Translations under genes and position numbers: made by a program
Assembly: GCF_037975245.1 (NCBI RefSeq)
Contig: NC_092565.1
Span: 14,105,499 to 14,169,498 of the forward strand
Source of the DNA: Apostichopus japonicus
Lineage: Eukaryota > Echinodermata > Holothuroidea > Aspidochirotida > Stichopodidae
Reading direction: 5' to 3'
Length of the DNA: 64,000 nt
In this document: positions 24,361 to 36,200 of the stretch, piece after piece
Layout of the letters: each line of letters opens with the position of its first letter
Position numbering within the stretch: the first letter of the stretch is position 1
Notes under the pieces: model-generated
The model's database searches: none
Told to the model about the DNA's origin: nothing
Seen by the model: only the letters and a program-made list of their open reading frames with translations

Positions 24361-24628
24361 TCGGTAATCTGACCTAGTTTTGACCGAGGTGTAACAGAAG
24401 TGTTAAACACCACCATCGATCCCAGAAAATACACACACAGCTTGCTACCGTCGGTAATTAGACACTAGTGTACAGTCAATACATACAGCTACGGTCAATA
24501 CCCACAACATAGTGTACATAGCAGCGTGGACATGTAGCGACAAAAAGAAAACGTCATTTGCAAACAAGGGAAAGTTAACTTTTTCAGAGTGCTGCACGCG
24601 GTTTGGGGCGAGTCTTCAATGCCTTTAA
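24361..24628 (-). mobile_element. TTAA-flanked MITE (family D), copy 2, one end truncated
   Basis: Reverse-oriented relative to the copies at 3368 and 47483. It ends gagtcttcaatgcctTTAA at 24628. The opposite end stops at tcggtaatctgacctag, about 45 bases short of the terminus seen in copy 3. It contains the shared accaccatcgatcccagaaa and acagcttgctaccgtcgg segments. Confidence 0.78.
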
Positions 24629-24642
24629 GATCAAAATCAGAA

Positions 24643-24741
24643 ACTGGTCGTACTGTCAATAAGAGTGCCTTGAAGCATCATATGGGAGGACAGTGGGGAG
24701 TGGTATTTAGCATTAGGAAATTGTACCAACTGGCTGGTAAA
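24643..24741 (+). repeat. Isolated copy of the 92 bp repeat unit
   Basis: Shares actg-tcgtactgtcaataagag, ttgaagcatcatatg, gaggacagt and gtggtatttagcattag with the tandem units at 27916-28190. It lies directly beside the truncated TTAA MITE. Confidence 0.75.
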
Positions 24742-25197
24742 TGAATGCTTATGTCTAGGTGTAATCAATGATAAAGATAATTTTATGAACTCGGCTAAAC
24801 AGTGATAAGATTTCTAACAATATTTCTAATTTTAGCATGGATTGCCATTTCTTTTCCCATTGAGAAGTGTAAAATTCACTTTTAAAGCATGTAACAGGTT
24901 GCTATATAATTGTCACAGCTTTCACGTAAAGTGTTTCTAAAAAGAAAAAAATCCAAGATATCATGATGTACTCAATATCCCGTCCTGATTTACTAGTATG
25001 GTATGCTGCTTTAATCATGCATGTGTCAACATATATCGATATTTTTTACCTACTGACTGGCATTAGCTAATTGATATGTGGGTAGCTGTATGACAAAGGT
25101 ATCTTGAATGACAAAGGCCTGGCTAGACTATACACTTCAAACCAAGTGTACAGTACCAGTAAGTATAATGAAACCACTTCTTACATATAGTAACCCA

Positions 25198-25550
25198 CAA
25201 GGGCGTAGGAACCGGGGGGGCTGGGGGCGCCAGCCCCCCCAGTGAAAAATGTGGAGGGGCGGAAGTATCATTCCGCCCCCCGCTTCGCAAGTGCGAAAAC
25301 CCCGTTTTCATTTCCAAATGAGAAAAAAAATCTCATTTGGAGCACCAAATTGCATCTAAGGCCAGGTGAAAATACAAAATTAAGTTTACAAAATGGAGCG
25401 GGTGTTGAAGTGTGCTATATTGCATCTGAGGCCACCTGGAAATGCAAAAAATTCCAAAGGGGAGGGGGACACCCCCTCCCCTTAGACCCCTCCCCCAAGC
25501 GGGTCATCAGTCTTCAGCCCCCCACTCAAAAGTACCTTCCTACGCCACTG
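25198..25550 (+). mobile_element. hAT-like MITE (family B), copy 1, TSD GTAACCCA
   Basis: The ends are CAAGGGCGTAGGAA and TTCCTACGCCACTG, imperfect inverses. They are flanked by the perfect 8 bp duplication GTAACCCA (25190-25197 and 25551-25558). The 353 bp body is shared with 43086-43467, including aaaatgtggaggggcggaag and ccaaaggggagggggacacc. No transposase. The 8 bp duplication and CA..GGCG ends are typical of hAT superfamily non-autonomous elements. Confidence 0.93.
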
Positions 25551-25558
25551 GTAACCCA

Positions 25559-27915
25559 TATCGAAGCAGGACAGTACACCAATTCAGAACGCTGCCCTCC
25601 ATACGGTATGGCCACTCACTGACCGCATGTATGTCCGGAATTTCGAGAAAAATTACAAACAGATAACAAACAAATCTATCAATAATCTTACCATCGAAGT
25701 TCGATATTTACGAAATCCTACAGATATACATCATTTTGGAAACTACTTTTAGTAGTCCTGTTCTGGCATCCGTAAATTGGTGTACGTGCACAGGTACACA
25801 TTTAACACTGCATATAAAGTACTGTAGTAATTCCAGCTTGATATTAACTGTATTAAAATTGGCAGTATTTTTTCTGTACATTCCTAATTATCAAAATCGT
25901 GAAATATATATCTTGCAGGGTTCCCCAAACGTTGTTCATGATTATTAGCTCATGTCATCTGGTCATATAATCTCCTCCAGTCGTTAATGTGTTCATGCCT
26001 GACGAGATGGGGGTGGATCAGGGTGGTTATTGCTCTGGCGCCGTGGGTCATTAAGGGGCCTTAGAATATACGGAGGGGGCCTTGGGTAATATTGGATAAA
26101 GAAATATATGCTGAAAAAGGAAGATTACAAAAAGGGTGTTTTGTGACCGAGCTGACACCTCTTAATTTGTCTTCCATTTTGATGCAAAATCATTGGCCAA
26201 ACTAGCAGTGCTAGATCCAGGGATACCATCACTCTAGTATAGCATAGTTCCAGGACGCATAGAACTATTACGCCGTTTTAAATGCGTGTAGTTCCGGGCC
26301 AAGTCACGTGATACACGGATGTGCAGGTATCTTGTTTTATACATATACCGCGCAACTACGACAGTTTATCAGTGGTTTGTGCATCATTTATTTTTTATTC
26401 ATATCGTCACGGAAAGCATTAATTTCACTTTCTAAGAATCTACTATGATGGAGGAGGGGAAGGGGGGGGGTTAATTTGAATGGGAACGGTACCGGGACAT
26501 GTAACTTCGACATGAGGGGCAAACCATAGTTACCCCAAAAGTTTTCGACGACATGGTTCGTCTACTACACTCCATATAGTAACATTCAAGTACTTGATGC
26601 TTTTCAACAAATCGGCTGTTTTAAATTGCATTATTTTCTATTTCGCAGCCCTAAGGGTACTTTCTTACATAACAAAAGAGAATGGTTAGATAACAACGAT
26701 TATAAAGGGTATTTTTTTAGTACGACTACACGTGTGAAGAGGGAGAATTTTGTAATTTTTTTCTTACAAAACTGGGGGGGGGCGGGACACGTTCCCACTG
26801 TTCGAGTCCCCTGGTTTACTGATATAGCCTATTTTCTTGTTCGTCATGCCAACGCTTTCTCTTTGCGCATGTGCATTTGACATGTTCACGAATCCTACAT
26901 ATTGGCCAAGGTCTCGTACAATAATGCCCATGTCCTCCACTCCTGTGCCATCTCAGTCCTAATTCGGGATTCCTGAAATGTTTGTTTATACTATTTTAGT
27001 TATTTCAATGAGTCAGTGCATTACGAATTGGAATATTGTTGAGAAACGCAATCAGGGATGTTTCCACGTTTCGATCTCGTCTTTCATGAAATGGGCAAGG
27101 AACAGGCTACGTGCATGTAGTGACGTCACGCGGACGTAAGCCGTACTTATGACATGACTGTTAATGCCAGATGGTTTGCATCATCCAGCCACTGCAGACA
27201 ACAATAACGTCTGGTAAACGATGTGTGCTTTGTTTAGTGACATGTTTTATTTGTGGTGTTCACTGTCACCTGTTTACACCGTTACACTAACTAATGGATT
27301 ATACATATGCACTAATGTGGACACTATATGAATAACAAAGAAATATAATTTGGTGACGTATATATGCCTTGATGACGTGTATGTCATCACATGTGTAATC
27401 GGGTAAATGACACCATGTTGCTATACGTATAGTGTAACGTCTTCATAAGAGCTTCTTTTTTTTAGCTTTTTTTTAACGTCTTCATAAGAGTTACACTCGC
27501 CATATATAACTATATATTTGAGTACCAAATACGTTGTAATCTTGTTGCACTGACGTTACACGTGATTTTTAGCATTTGGAAAACGTTTCCTCTGTAAACA
27601 TGTGTTTTCGGAACAAGCATCAATACTATAAGCCAACACTACAGGACTTTAATAGCAAATGTACCTACAACTATCGTACTATGAATGTGAGGTCAGCATA
27701 GGCCTATACACCGTACTGTTGTATTGCCAACATGGTAATTAGCTGTATGACGTAGATTCCTGTCTATGAATATTAAAACCAGTGACCTTGGCCACCACCT
27801 ACTGTACTTGGGACACGTTTTTATATAAGTTTTCCTTCATGACAAGTTTCTATGTAATTGTAGGCCTACTGACATTTAGCGGTACGACTATCCTGTTGCC
27901 ATGAGAGAAAGGTTT
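25559..27915. other. Intergenic, nothing recognised
   Basis: No gene with support. There are short G runs at 26459-26472 and 26774-26784 and a local repeat of acgtcttcataagag (about 27438 and 27476). Possible old transposon edges (cagggttccccaaac near 25917) lack a partner. Confidence 0.4.
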
Positions 27916-28190
27916 GGAACTGTTCATACTGTCAGTACGAGTGTTTTGTAGCATGATATGTTTGGATAGTGTAGAGTGGTATTAGCATTAGAATCAGATA
28001 AAGGTTAGGAACTGCTCATACTGTTAGAATGAGTGCTTTGAAGCATGATATGTGAGGACAGTATAAAGTGGTATTAGCAGTAGAATCAGAGAATTGTAAC
28101 AAACTGTTTATACTGCTAGTATGAGTGCTTTGTAGCGTGATATATTTAGGAGTATATTATACTGTGGTGCTAGCATTAATTTAGAGAACA
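27916..28190 (+). repeat. 92 bp tandem repeat, three copies
   Basis: Units begin near 27916, 28008 and 28100 (ggaactg-tcatactg-aagta-gag, then tttgtagcatgatatg, then gtggtattagca-tagaatcaga). The copies differ by scattered substitutions. One further copy stands alone at 24643-24741. Confidence 0.85.
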
Positions 28191-28610
28191 ATTTTCACAC
28201 CTGACTGTAGTTCAATGCCTAAGAGTTGGATATTCAACCCTTGAATCAAAATTAATGTATTCACCATATGGTGAATTATAAGTCATTTTCCACCCGTAAA
28301 AATTCTTAGAAACAGTTACATAGAAGAAGAAAAAACAAGCTTAAATAGTTATTTAATTAATAATCACTGCATTTGATGTATGACTCTCCCCCTTTCATCA
28401 TGACCATTGAGTCGAAATGACGATTTTGATTGAACCTTTTTCGTCTTGCGCCAGCGAACATTTTGTAATTATTACCTTGTCACCGGTCAGCAGCTGTAGT
28501 CAAGGTTTGATCGATGAAAATGCATGAGAATGAATATTAAAAATAATAACTTGCAGTTTAGTGTTCCATAAGAATGATCCTGTATATATGAACAACTCTT
28601 TCTGTCTACA

Positions 28611-28691
28611 GTCGCCGTGCTCTTAATGAAGTTCAATTTGATGGTGCATCTCTTGAAAAGGTTGCTCATAATGATATGTCAATGGTGCCTG
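28611..28691 (+). CDS. Possible coding exon of an unrecognised gene
   Basis: After a ctctttctgtctacag acceptor, the frame reads RRALNEVQFDGASLEK and onward to SMVPG before a possible donor GG|GTATAA. The phase (two bases left over) fits the exon-like block that starts at 28968, where one base completes a Gly codon. I do not recognise the protein. No transcript or homology evidence is available to me, and the donor is weak, so this is a tentative call. Confidence 0.25.
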
Positions 28692-29114
28692 GGTATAATC
28701 ATCTAAATTATTAAAAGAATTTTATGGATTCACTGTCGATTGCCGTTAATGGACACTGCTCTCAACAAGAGGGTCTCGCTTAAAGTGAATTTTATTCTAT
28801 ATTGAGAAAACTAAGATTTCTCCTGCATCATCATAATTGAAACAGAATGCAGTCTCGCACTAAAAGTGAAAGATGGATAAGGTATATTTTCAAATGCTGA
28901 TCTTTTTCCCCCTTCCCCACCCCCCTCATTCTCCATCACATTTCCACTATATTCTCTCCATTAAGAGCTCGGATCAGGAAAGGTGTCGAGTTAATTGTCT
29001 TGAATGGGCAGGTAGGGTGTATGTAACTGTTGTGGAACTACATAGCCTGCAGTCACGGCTGCAAACTTTTAGGCTCACTACCCAGGATCGTCTTTCATGG
29101 ACTGAGCCCGGACC

Positions 29115-30195
29115 CAGGCGCGGCGGAACGGAAAAATTATTGGGGGGCTAATGTGTGGAGACTATCTAAGCGGAGCGCCACCATCGGTTGGCGCGGAGCG
29201 TACAAGAAAATTTTGGGCTTTTTCAAACCCCCAGATGGCCGGAAACGGCACTTCCCGAGTGTTTTATGCTTCGAATACCTAGCCCTAAAATATGGGTCTC
29301 GAGCCTGCAATTTCTCAGATTACACGTAAAAGTCTGTAAAAACATTGTTATTTGTATATCCGATGGTGTTTTAAGAGAGTAGCTATTACTCGTAGTGTTC
29401 TCGCAAAGACGTTTTTTGAGTGTAGTAAGGGCAGTGGCGGAGCTAGGGGTATTGGTCGGGGGGGGCAAGAATGGTCTGTAGGGGCACTTTCGACACTATC
29501 TAAGCGGAGCGCCACCACAGGTTGGCGCGGAGCGTACAGAAATTTTTTGAGTAAAGATACTCCATAGATTGCAGGAAATGACCCTCTCCGGGTCTTGCTA
29601 ATTTGCAGATAAACGGAGAATAAATAGGTGTCGTCGCCATTTTGTCGGAAAATTACACCAACAGAATATGACAAATGTCAATAGATAGATGAGAGCGCAA
29701 TAAAATAGTCAATAATCGCGAATAAGGTAAAAGTAGTGAAAAGCTGAAAAGGGCACCAGCAGTCTATTAGAGTCCGTCAGGGGGTGGGGGCATCCGCCCC
29801 TGACTGTATGGACGCTTCGCCACTGAGTAAGGAGATGTTGGAGAACTGGCTGAAATGAGGCAAGTCATTGGCCTAAGACGAAGTTGTGTTGAGCTTACCG
29901 GTACTCACACTCACTGCTTCCACTTTTCACGGGGCGTGAAGAAGCGGTTGGGGTGACAATGTGGTCTATAGCCAGGGGACGGGCCGAGGGTCCCCCAGCA
30001 TTTACTAAAATTATTACACCTGTATAGTATACGTGTGCATCGGACAGATCGACAAGTATGCATTGAAAAATGGGCAGATGCACGTTTCGGAGCCTTGGTA
30101 AATATTGGGGGGGCTTATCATGCATTTGCCCCCTCAACTTTTTTATTGGGGGGGCTGAGCCCCCCAAGCCCCCCCCCCCGGTTCCGCCGCCACTG
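29115..30195 (+). mobile_element. 1,081 bp hAT-like element (family C), TSD CCCGGACC, with a nested insertion
   Basis: The termini are CAGGCGCGGCGGAAC and GTTCCGCCGCCACTG, flanked by the perfect duplication CCCGGACC (29107-29114 and 30196-30203). A second family member occupies 45096-45955 and shares the left 300 bases and the block with acaagtatgcattgaaaaat near the right end. The copy contains a separate 394 bp element at 29432-29825. No transposase is seen, so it is non-autonomous. Confidence 0.9.
29432..29825 (+). mobile_element. 394 bp hAT-like element nested in the family C element
   Basis: The ends are CAGTGGCGGAGCTAGG and TTCGCCACTG. The flanks are AGTAAGGG (29424-29431) and AGTAAGGA (29826-29833), a 7/8 target duplication. 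It interrupts the family C body just after gagtgtagta, the point where the other copy (45415) continues. It carries its own copy of the GCGGAGCG module at 29494-29550. Confidence 0.82.
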
Positions 30196-30249
30196 CCCGG
30201 ACCCACCAGTCCCTCACCTCCCAGAATCGATGTTCAGAGTGCATGAAAA

Positions 30250-33200
30250 TCACCTTAGACTATAGGCATAAGGTTTACAAAAATTGAACCTCCGACGTCT
30301 AAGATAAACCGTGACCCAACAAAAAATTTCTTCGTGTCCGATTTTGGTCGTGCCCCATAGTCGGGGGCGGACGGGTCGGTCTTCAGCAGTAAGAACATAA
30401 ATAATATGAAAACCATCCCGAACCGCGTTCTGACACTGTTAATAGAATGGAAATTTGATACAGAGAGGTCATCATCTGAATTGTATAGCTGGTCAACATT
30501 CATAAGTCTATAAATGCCATTAATAAAGCTCATCCGACTAAGATGAATGGTGGATCCTAATTTCATCCTTTCAGAAACACTGCAGGGGTGGATTTATTCC
30601 ACTTAAGCTCCACGTACCCGTCGTGATAATACTTATAGGAGAGAGTTGATCTGACCTTATATATTTTCATATATCTTTACACGTGTAATTTTAGCAGCCA
30701 AACACCCTAATTTATATAGGCAGTGTCCTATGAGGCACAATCTTCTAGCACTATGAAAACATAAGGCAAATCCACGGGATCGCTTTTAAGGCTGACAATT
30801 TTTGTTCTTCATCAACCTGTACGTCCCTGCAGGGAAGTTTGTAATGAGCTTGATCCATCAACCTGTAATTTCATAGAACTCCATAAAAAAAAAACTCATT
30901 CAGACGTACGGTTTTCCACGGCAAAATTTAGTATGTGGGACAGCTGTTGGATGATGCTCGGATAAATAAACACGTGTCCCTCCACATGGAACGCATGCAG
31001 TTATGTACGATCAATATATACACCTTACTATATAGAGACTTGAATAATGATGTGAATTCGGCTGTAATGAATCTTCGCTGTCGAAACGTCTCAACTGTGT
31101 ATGAACTTGTCTCATTATGCGAAGAGACCTTTCCGAGATTGGGCTGTTGTGGGATTAGAGGTATGTTGCTATAGTGCTGACGGAAAAACAACACCCACAC
31201 ACACACATATATACTGTTGGAAGTAGGCTAAATAAAATTAAAAATAAATGATGCTATAAGCAATTGGCGGTTCAGGTAGTTCGTTGAACCAGAGCCCCCC
31301 AATGTCCAGGATCCCCCGGAGGATTGCCTGTCAAAGAAAGGTAGCCAAATAGAAGGGTGATAGGCCTCACTAAATTCCTACACATGAGAACTTGCCGCTG
31401 TAAATGATTTAAGTTTCCCTCATTCGTATAAACAGGCGTTGGGTGAAATCCATAGAGTGTATTAGTGTGCGCCGGTTTAGCGTAGACTTAAACATTGGGA
31501 TAAGATAAGTCCGCCGAAACGACTGCACAAAGTCTACGATCAGATTAGCAATATGCACTTTTCTAAATTGTTGTTTAATGGATTTTGTTCAGCGGCAAAT
31601 ACATCGTCGATTGCTGGTTTCTCTTTCTATAGATAGGCCTATATATATATATATATTACTTTCTCGTGTAAATTGATAAAATGGTCGTAAACTTGTCATT
31701 AAGTTAAGTTATACGTATCACTTAAAGGTTTTATCCCCTGATTTATAGGGTGCTTGTCAGGGATGTGTACATCTTACAAAATAAGACTTTCTTTTCAACA
31801 TTAAACACGACTATAGGCCTATTACAATATTTATAACTCCAAAAGTTAATCAGTAAATGGAAGCGGAATCCCGCGTGTATGGAATATTAACTTTTCTGAC
31901 ATGAAATCGATACAAACAGAAATCTGCTTTTATGATATTTTCAATCTGTCTCATGGTTCGTCGTGTGCCTGTTTTATTTAAGTATGCTTGAAAACAGGAA
32001 TTGTGAGGTGATTGAAAATCAGAATCAGTTTCAAGTATAGGCTATATGCTGCTTAATCTTTGCAAATATTTTATTTACATTGTGTAAACATATATTCATG
32101 TGAAACAAATTTATACAGAGAAAGTAACATCAAAAGTCGGCCGGTGGTGTTTGATCACGACGTTTCATATTAACTTTCGGTAGCAACATACCGAAACTTA
32201 TTTAATTATATTTTAAAAAAGTACCAGTATATCGCGCAATCCTGATCTGTGACTTACGTTATAGTCTGTTGTACCATCAACAACTACATGCGCAGATGAA
32301 ATTAATCATTTCGCTTTAAAAAGTATACGCATCGGACAATATACACAGCTATATACATGTATGCACGGCAGTATCAAAGCTTATCAGGCATGCATATAAT
32401 TATGTAATGTGCAGGTTTCGTATAATCCATTCTTCACAATATAAATTTAACATTGTACATACAATGATATTTCATAACGATAGCATCACCTGCATAAAAA
32501 TGACCAGGCAATTCTCATTCACATATTTTATTCATGATTTGTAATAAAAAAGCCTAGGACACCTTCGCACAGGATATTCACAGTCCAGAGCCACTGTAGC
32601 TAAAGAGTTATGGCATATCCGATATCACTCATTAAGATTAGCTCATAAACAGATCGCTTATAAAACGCAGTCATACCAAACCGCTTCATATACATGTCAT
32701 TGCCACTTGGATAAGTACAAGATATGAACGCAAGATATAAGCATCTGGTTAGCGACCGAACTGGTCTCCAAAACATGCATGTAAATATGCAAAAAGCTTC
32801 TTTTTCTTCTTCTTCTTTCTTTTTTTTTTTTGCTATTGTTTAAATTTGAAAACAAATGTGTTAAGGACCTCGCGAAATTTGTGTTACTCATCAAGAAAAC
32901 AAAGGAACATTTTGCGTACATGGCTATGACCAGAATAGTACTTCCTAGCAGATTGTGTACCTCCGATAGATCTTAACTGATTAGCCAACATGTTATAAGA
33001 GCCGAAAGCAACAATACAGAGACGAAGAAATAAAATATATGACGGTTACTCAAATAGGAAAGGAAATCCATCACGTTATACCAGTCTGAAGCTTTTATAC
33101 GTTATGGGCTGTGTAGCTTTTAGTAATATTAAAATGGACACATACCCAACCATCATCTTCGGTTTGAACGCCAGGGATATTTGTAAAAGAGCGACTCCCC

Positions 33201-36200
33201 GAAACAGCTAGGAGAACATTTGTTCCCCTTAAACGGGAGGTATCCTAGTTTAAGCGTCGTGTCTGGGAGATGTCATGTTGTAAATATGTGATGTCATAGT
33301 GTCACTATGATCTAAACCTTTCACTTTCTCAAGATGAAATGTTATCAGTTTTGACCCTAAAACCAATATCATCATTTGGTCATGTAGCCAGTTTCAGTAT
33401 TATAGATTTAACATTTGAAAATCCCATCTCCATGATAGAAAATATTGGCACAAAAAAATATACTAATTAGAAATTGAAGAACTTGTGGCTCGATGATGTC
33501 ATATTTAGACTTGATCAAGCCTTCAGCCTTGCATGTTAAGAAGCATTGAATTCTTGATATCTCCCAAATGGACTAAGATTTTTCTAAGCTGTTTGGAGAA
33601 GTTGTTCGTAGCAGATGTCTTTATCTCATCTATCAATAATGATGTTTGGGTTGGTGTCTCCATGAATGCGAGTAACGGCGTAAATTCGCGAGGTTTTTCT
33701 AGTGTGTGCTTTGTACTCCTACGCCGCGGAATATTTAACTCCAGTATCATATATACATACATGAATGTGTTGTAGACGGCATCCCAGCCTTTTAAGTACT
33801 TAATAAATGCCTCGTTGATATTAACCATCCGTCCATTCTGTAATATGTTACTGAAAGCTACAGTTTAGTCGCTGTCTTTCTCGTGGCAAAGGCAATTTCG
33901 GTGATTTCAAATGTTATTAATCCTCTTTATCGTTCGGTACCAGCTACATGAACTTTTATCTACAGTTAGAAAATTCACAAAAAGTCATTCTAATATGTCT
34001 GCCATGTTTAACGGATTCGTTTGAACCTCATAAAATATTGTAATCAAATGTTACGGACGTGACGACGTGTACATCTTTACAGTTAGATACAATTACCTTC
34101 ACCGCACATCGCTTGTGCACCAAACTTTAACCGAGATTATATTTATAGGATATATTATATTATATTTATAGGATATATTCCATTTCGCAGAAGGGACTCG
34201 GGATGCCTCAGTTGGCTGGCGTAACACCGAGACATTAATTGTCTAATTAAAGCTGGAAATAATCTGGTGGGTCAGACCCTGTCGGAAAGAAAACTCTTAT
34301 ACAAACGTTTGGGAATTTTATTTCAATTTTTGGAACGAAAAGATTGATGACCTTTAAGGAATCTAGATCAGGTGTTTTATGTAGGCCTAATGGACGACGG
34401 CCTTCCTTATATCAAATATTTATCAGTGCTGATGACATCATATAAGATGCCATTAAAAGTCTCAAGCAAATTAAGAGTTGTTTGCCAGAGGCCTTTAAAA
34501 GAATGCTGCCATCGTCACATTCACACGCGGCTTTAATTTCTTGTGACTCTTGTGTAAGAACATTGAATTCCTGACAAACTCAGTTACGAGACTATGCTTT
34601 AAACGTTATTTAACAGTTAGGGCGTCTTTTTGTGTTGAAGTTTACTGAATCTTGCAAGATGGTGAGATATTCCTCTGCCCTCTCATGTTTTATTCCATTC
34701 AATATCTCACCACGAGATATGTAAATGTAGAAGAAAAAACAATTCTTGTTTTATCTTTGGACGGATTAACAACATCTCTAAGCGGGAGCAGCCAATTGGT
34801 TGTGTCCAGGGGTCTATACTGAGTTCCTACCGGCTCTCAGGGATCAAACCGGAGACGCGCAGACGCATGATACAGTATATATGACCAATAGGAAATCGGC
34901 TACTTCGATCAGTCGGTGCTTCAAAACCCAGCGGCGAACCGGAATCGGGTCTGGTTAGTTCTAGACGTATTATTTGGATCGAGAATTATACAATATAATT
35001 GCATGGATATTTTTATGAATGAACCAAAGTGAAAATGCACCGGTATACATACAGCTTTAAAGCATTGCTCATATACCCAAGGTTAAGGAGTAACTATCTT
35101 GATTGTCCTGTGACAACAAAAATCAAGATAAACTTTCAAATATACCTAACTGAATGAGTTCACATATCTCGGTCACTCGTAGCCTACCTATGACCCCATT
35201 AGTTGATATCAACCCACCAAATTGTACAAGTAAAAATAAGCCTAACTCGGAGACGTGTTTAGTATTGTTACCAACAACCAAGATTTTCCGTTTTGCCTTT
35301 CGTGTGTGTGTATCTAAAGAGGGGCGGGGGGCTCGTGGCAGAGGCGTCGAGAGCCAGCCTCCAGACCCAGGGGGAAATATGTCACCGGGCCCCTCTTTTG
35401 AAGTTCTCATTTTTCTTTAAGTGTAGTTTGAAAAATGAGAATATCTCCTGCCGACCACTCCCCCCCCCCCCCTCTCCCAAAAAACCCACCGGGCCCTGGA
35501 CTTCAGCTCTTCCTGACCGGGCCCCTCCTCGTGCCTGGGTGGTAGTTTCAGGGTGTTTGTCTGTGGGTGCATGGTTTGGATGAATTGGTGGAAGTATATG
35601 GTGCGAAAATTTGGAGGAAAAAGGTCATTTCAGGCCACTTTATGTCTTTGGGCAGCTTATAGGTTTAGATTTTTCTTCGAAGGGTTTGGGATTTATGAAC
35701 AAAATTACCTATCATCTAGGGCAACACTGAAGGTTTAAGGTGCTAGCCACGAATGAACAACGTGTCAGCTAATATATATTACCTTTTGATAAAGCTACAA
35801 GGCATTGAGGACAATGTTTATAATGAATCATATAAATTTGAAGACACGCTACCTAATCTGGCAATATTCAAGAGAGATTATTTTCAAGGTAATCTCTCTT
35901 TAATATTGCCAGATTGTTTTATTAATGCATTTATTTTTGGGACGCGGGAATCGTATACACTTTACCTTGTCAAACCTTACACTATGCCTCTTGCTTTGCG
36001 TATATATATGGGAAATGACGTATAGGTCATGTTAGTAACATATAGCTGAATTACGAAGGACACTGGAGTGTTCATGGCGTTTTGCAATAGGACAACCGAG
36101 GTTGTATGAAACGCATTTAGATTATCTGATAGCCTACAATATGCATATGCAAGGCAACAAATGAAACTCGTTACCACCAATGGTATCACTCAACAAACAT

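Larger units (their letters stand above)
28968..30246 (+). pseudogene. Possible last exon of an unrecognised gene, interrupted by a hAT-like element
   Basis: A strong polypyrimidine tract (28905-28960) precedes a frame reading RVNCLEWAGRVYVTVVELHS and LQSRLQTFRLTTQDRLSWTE, which has the composition of real protein. At 29114 it is cut by the 1,081 bp element 29115-30195. After the element and one 8 bp duplication the same frame resumes at 30204, encodes TSPSPPRIDVQSA and stops at 30244-30246. Reading into the element instead adds about 12 residues and then a TAA at 29149. Function unknown. If the exon is real, this copy is either disrupted or ends in a transposon-derived tail. Confidence 0.3.

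Noticed and set aside
25242-25622. 126-residue open frame
   Set aside because: It lies almost wholly in the hAT-like MITE 25198-25550; the frame arises from the element's low-complexity body.
31020-31174. Protein-like segment near RDLNNDVNSAVMNLR
   Set aside because: Short, without acceptor or donor support or any recognisable family, and a minus-strand frame of equal length overlaps it.
34671-34711. Hairpin with 11 bp perfect arms (ggtgagatatt)
   Set aside because: With a 19 base loop and 11 bp arms it is within chance expectation for a window of this size.
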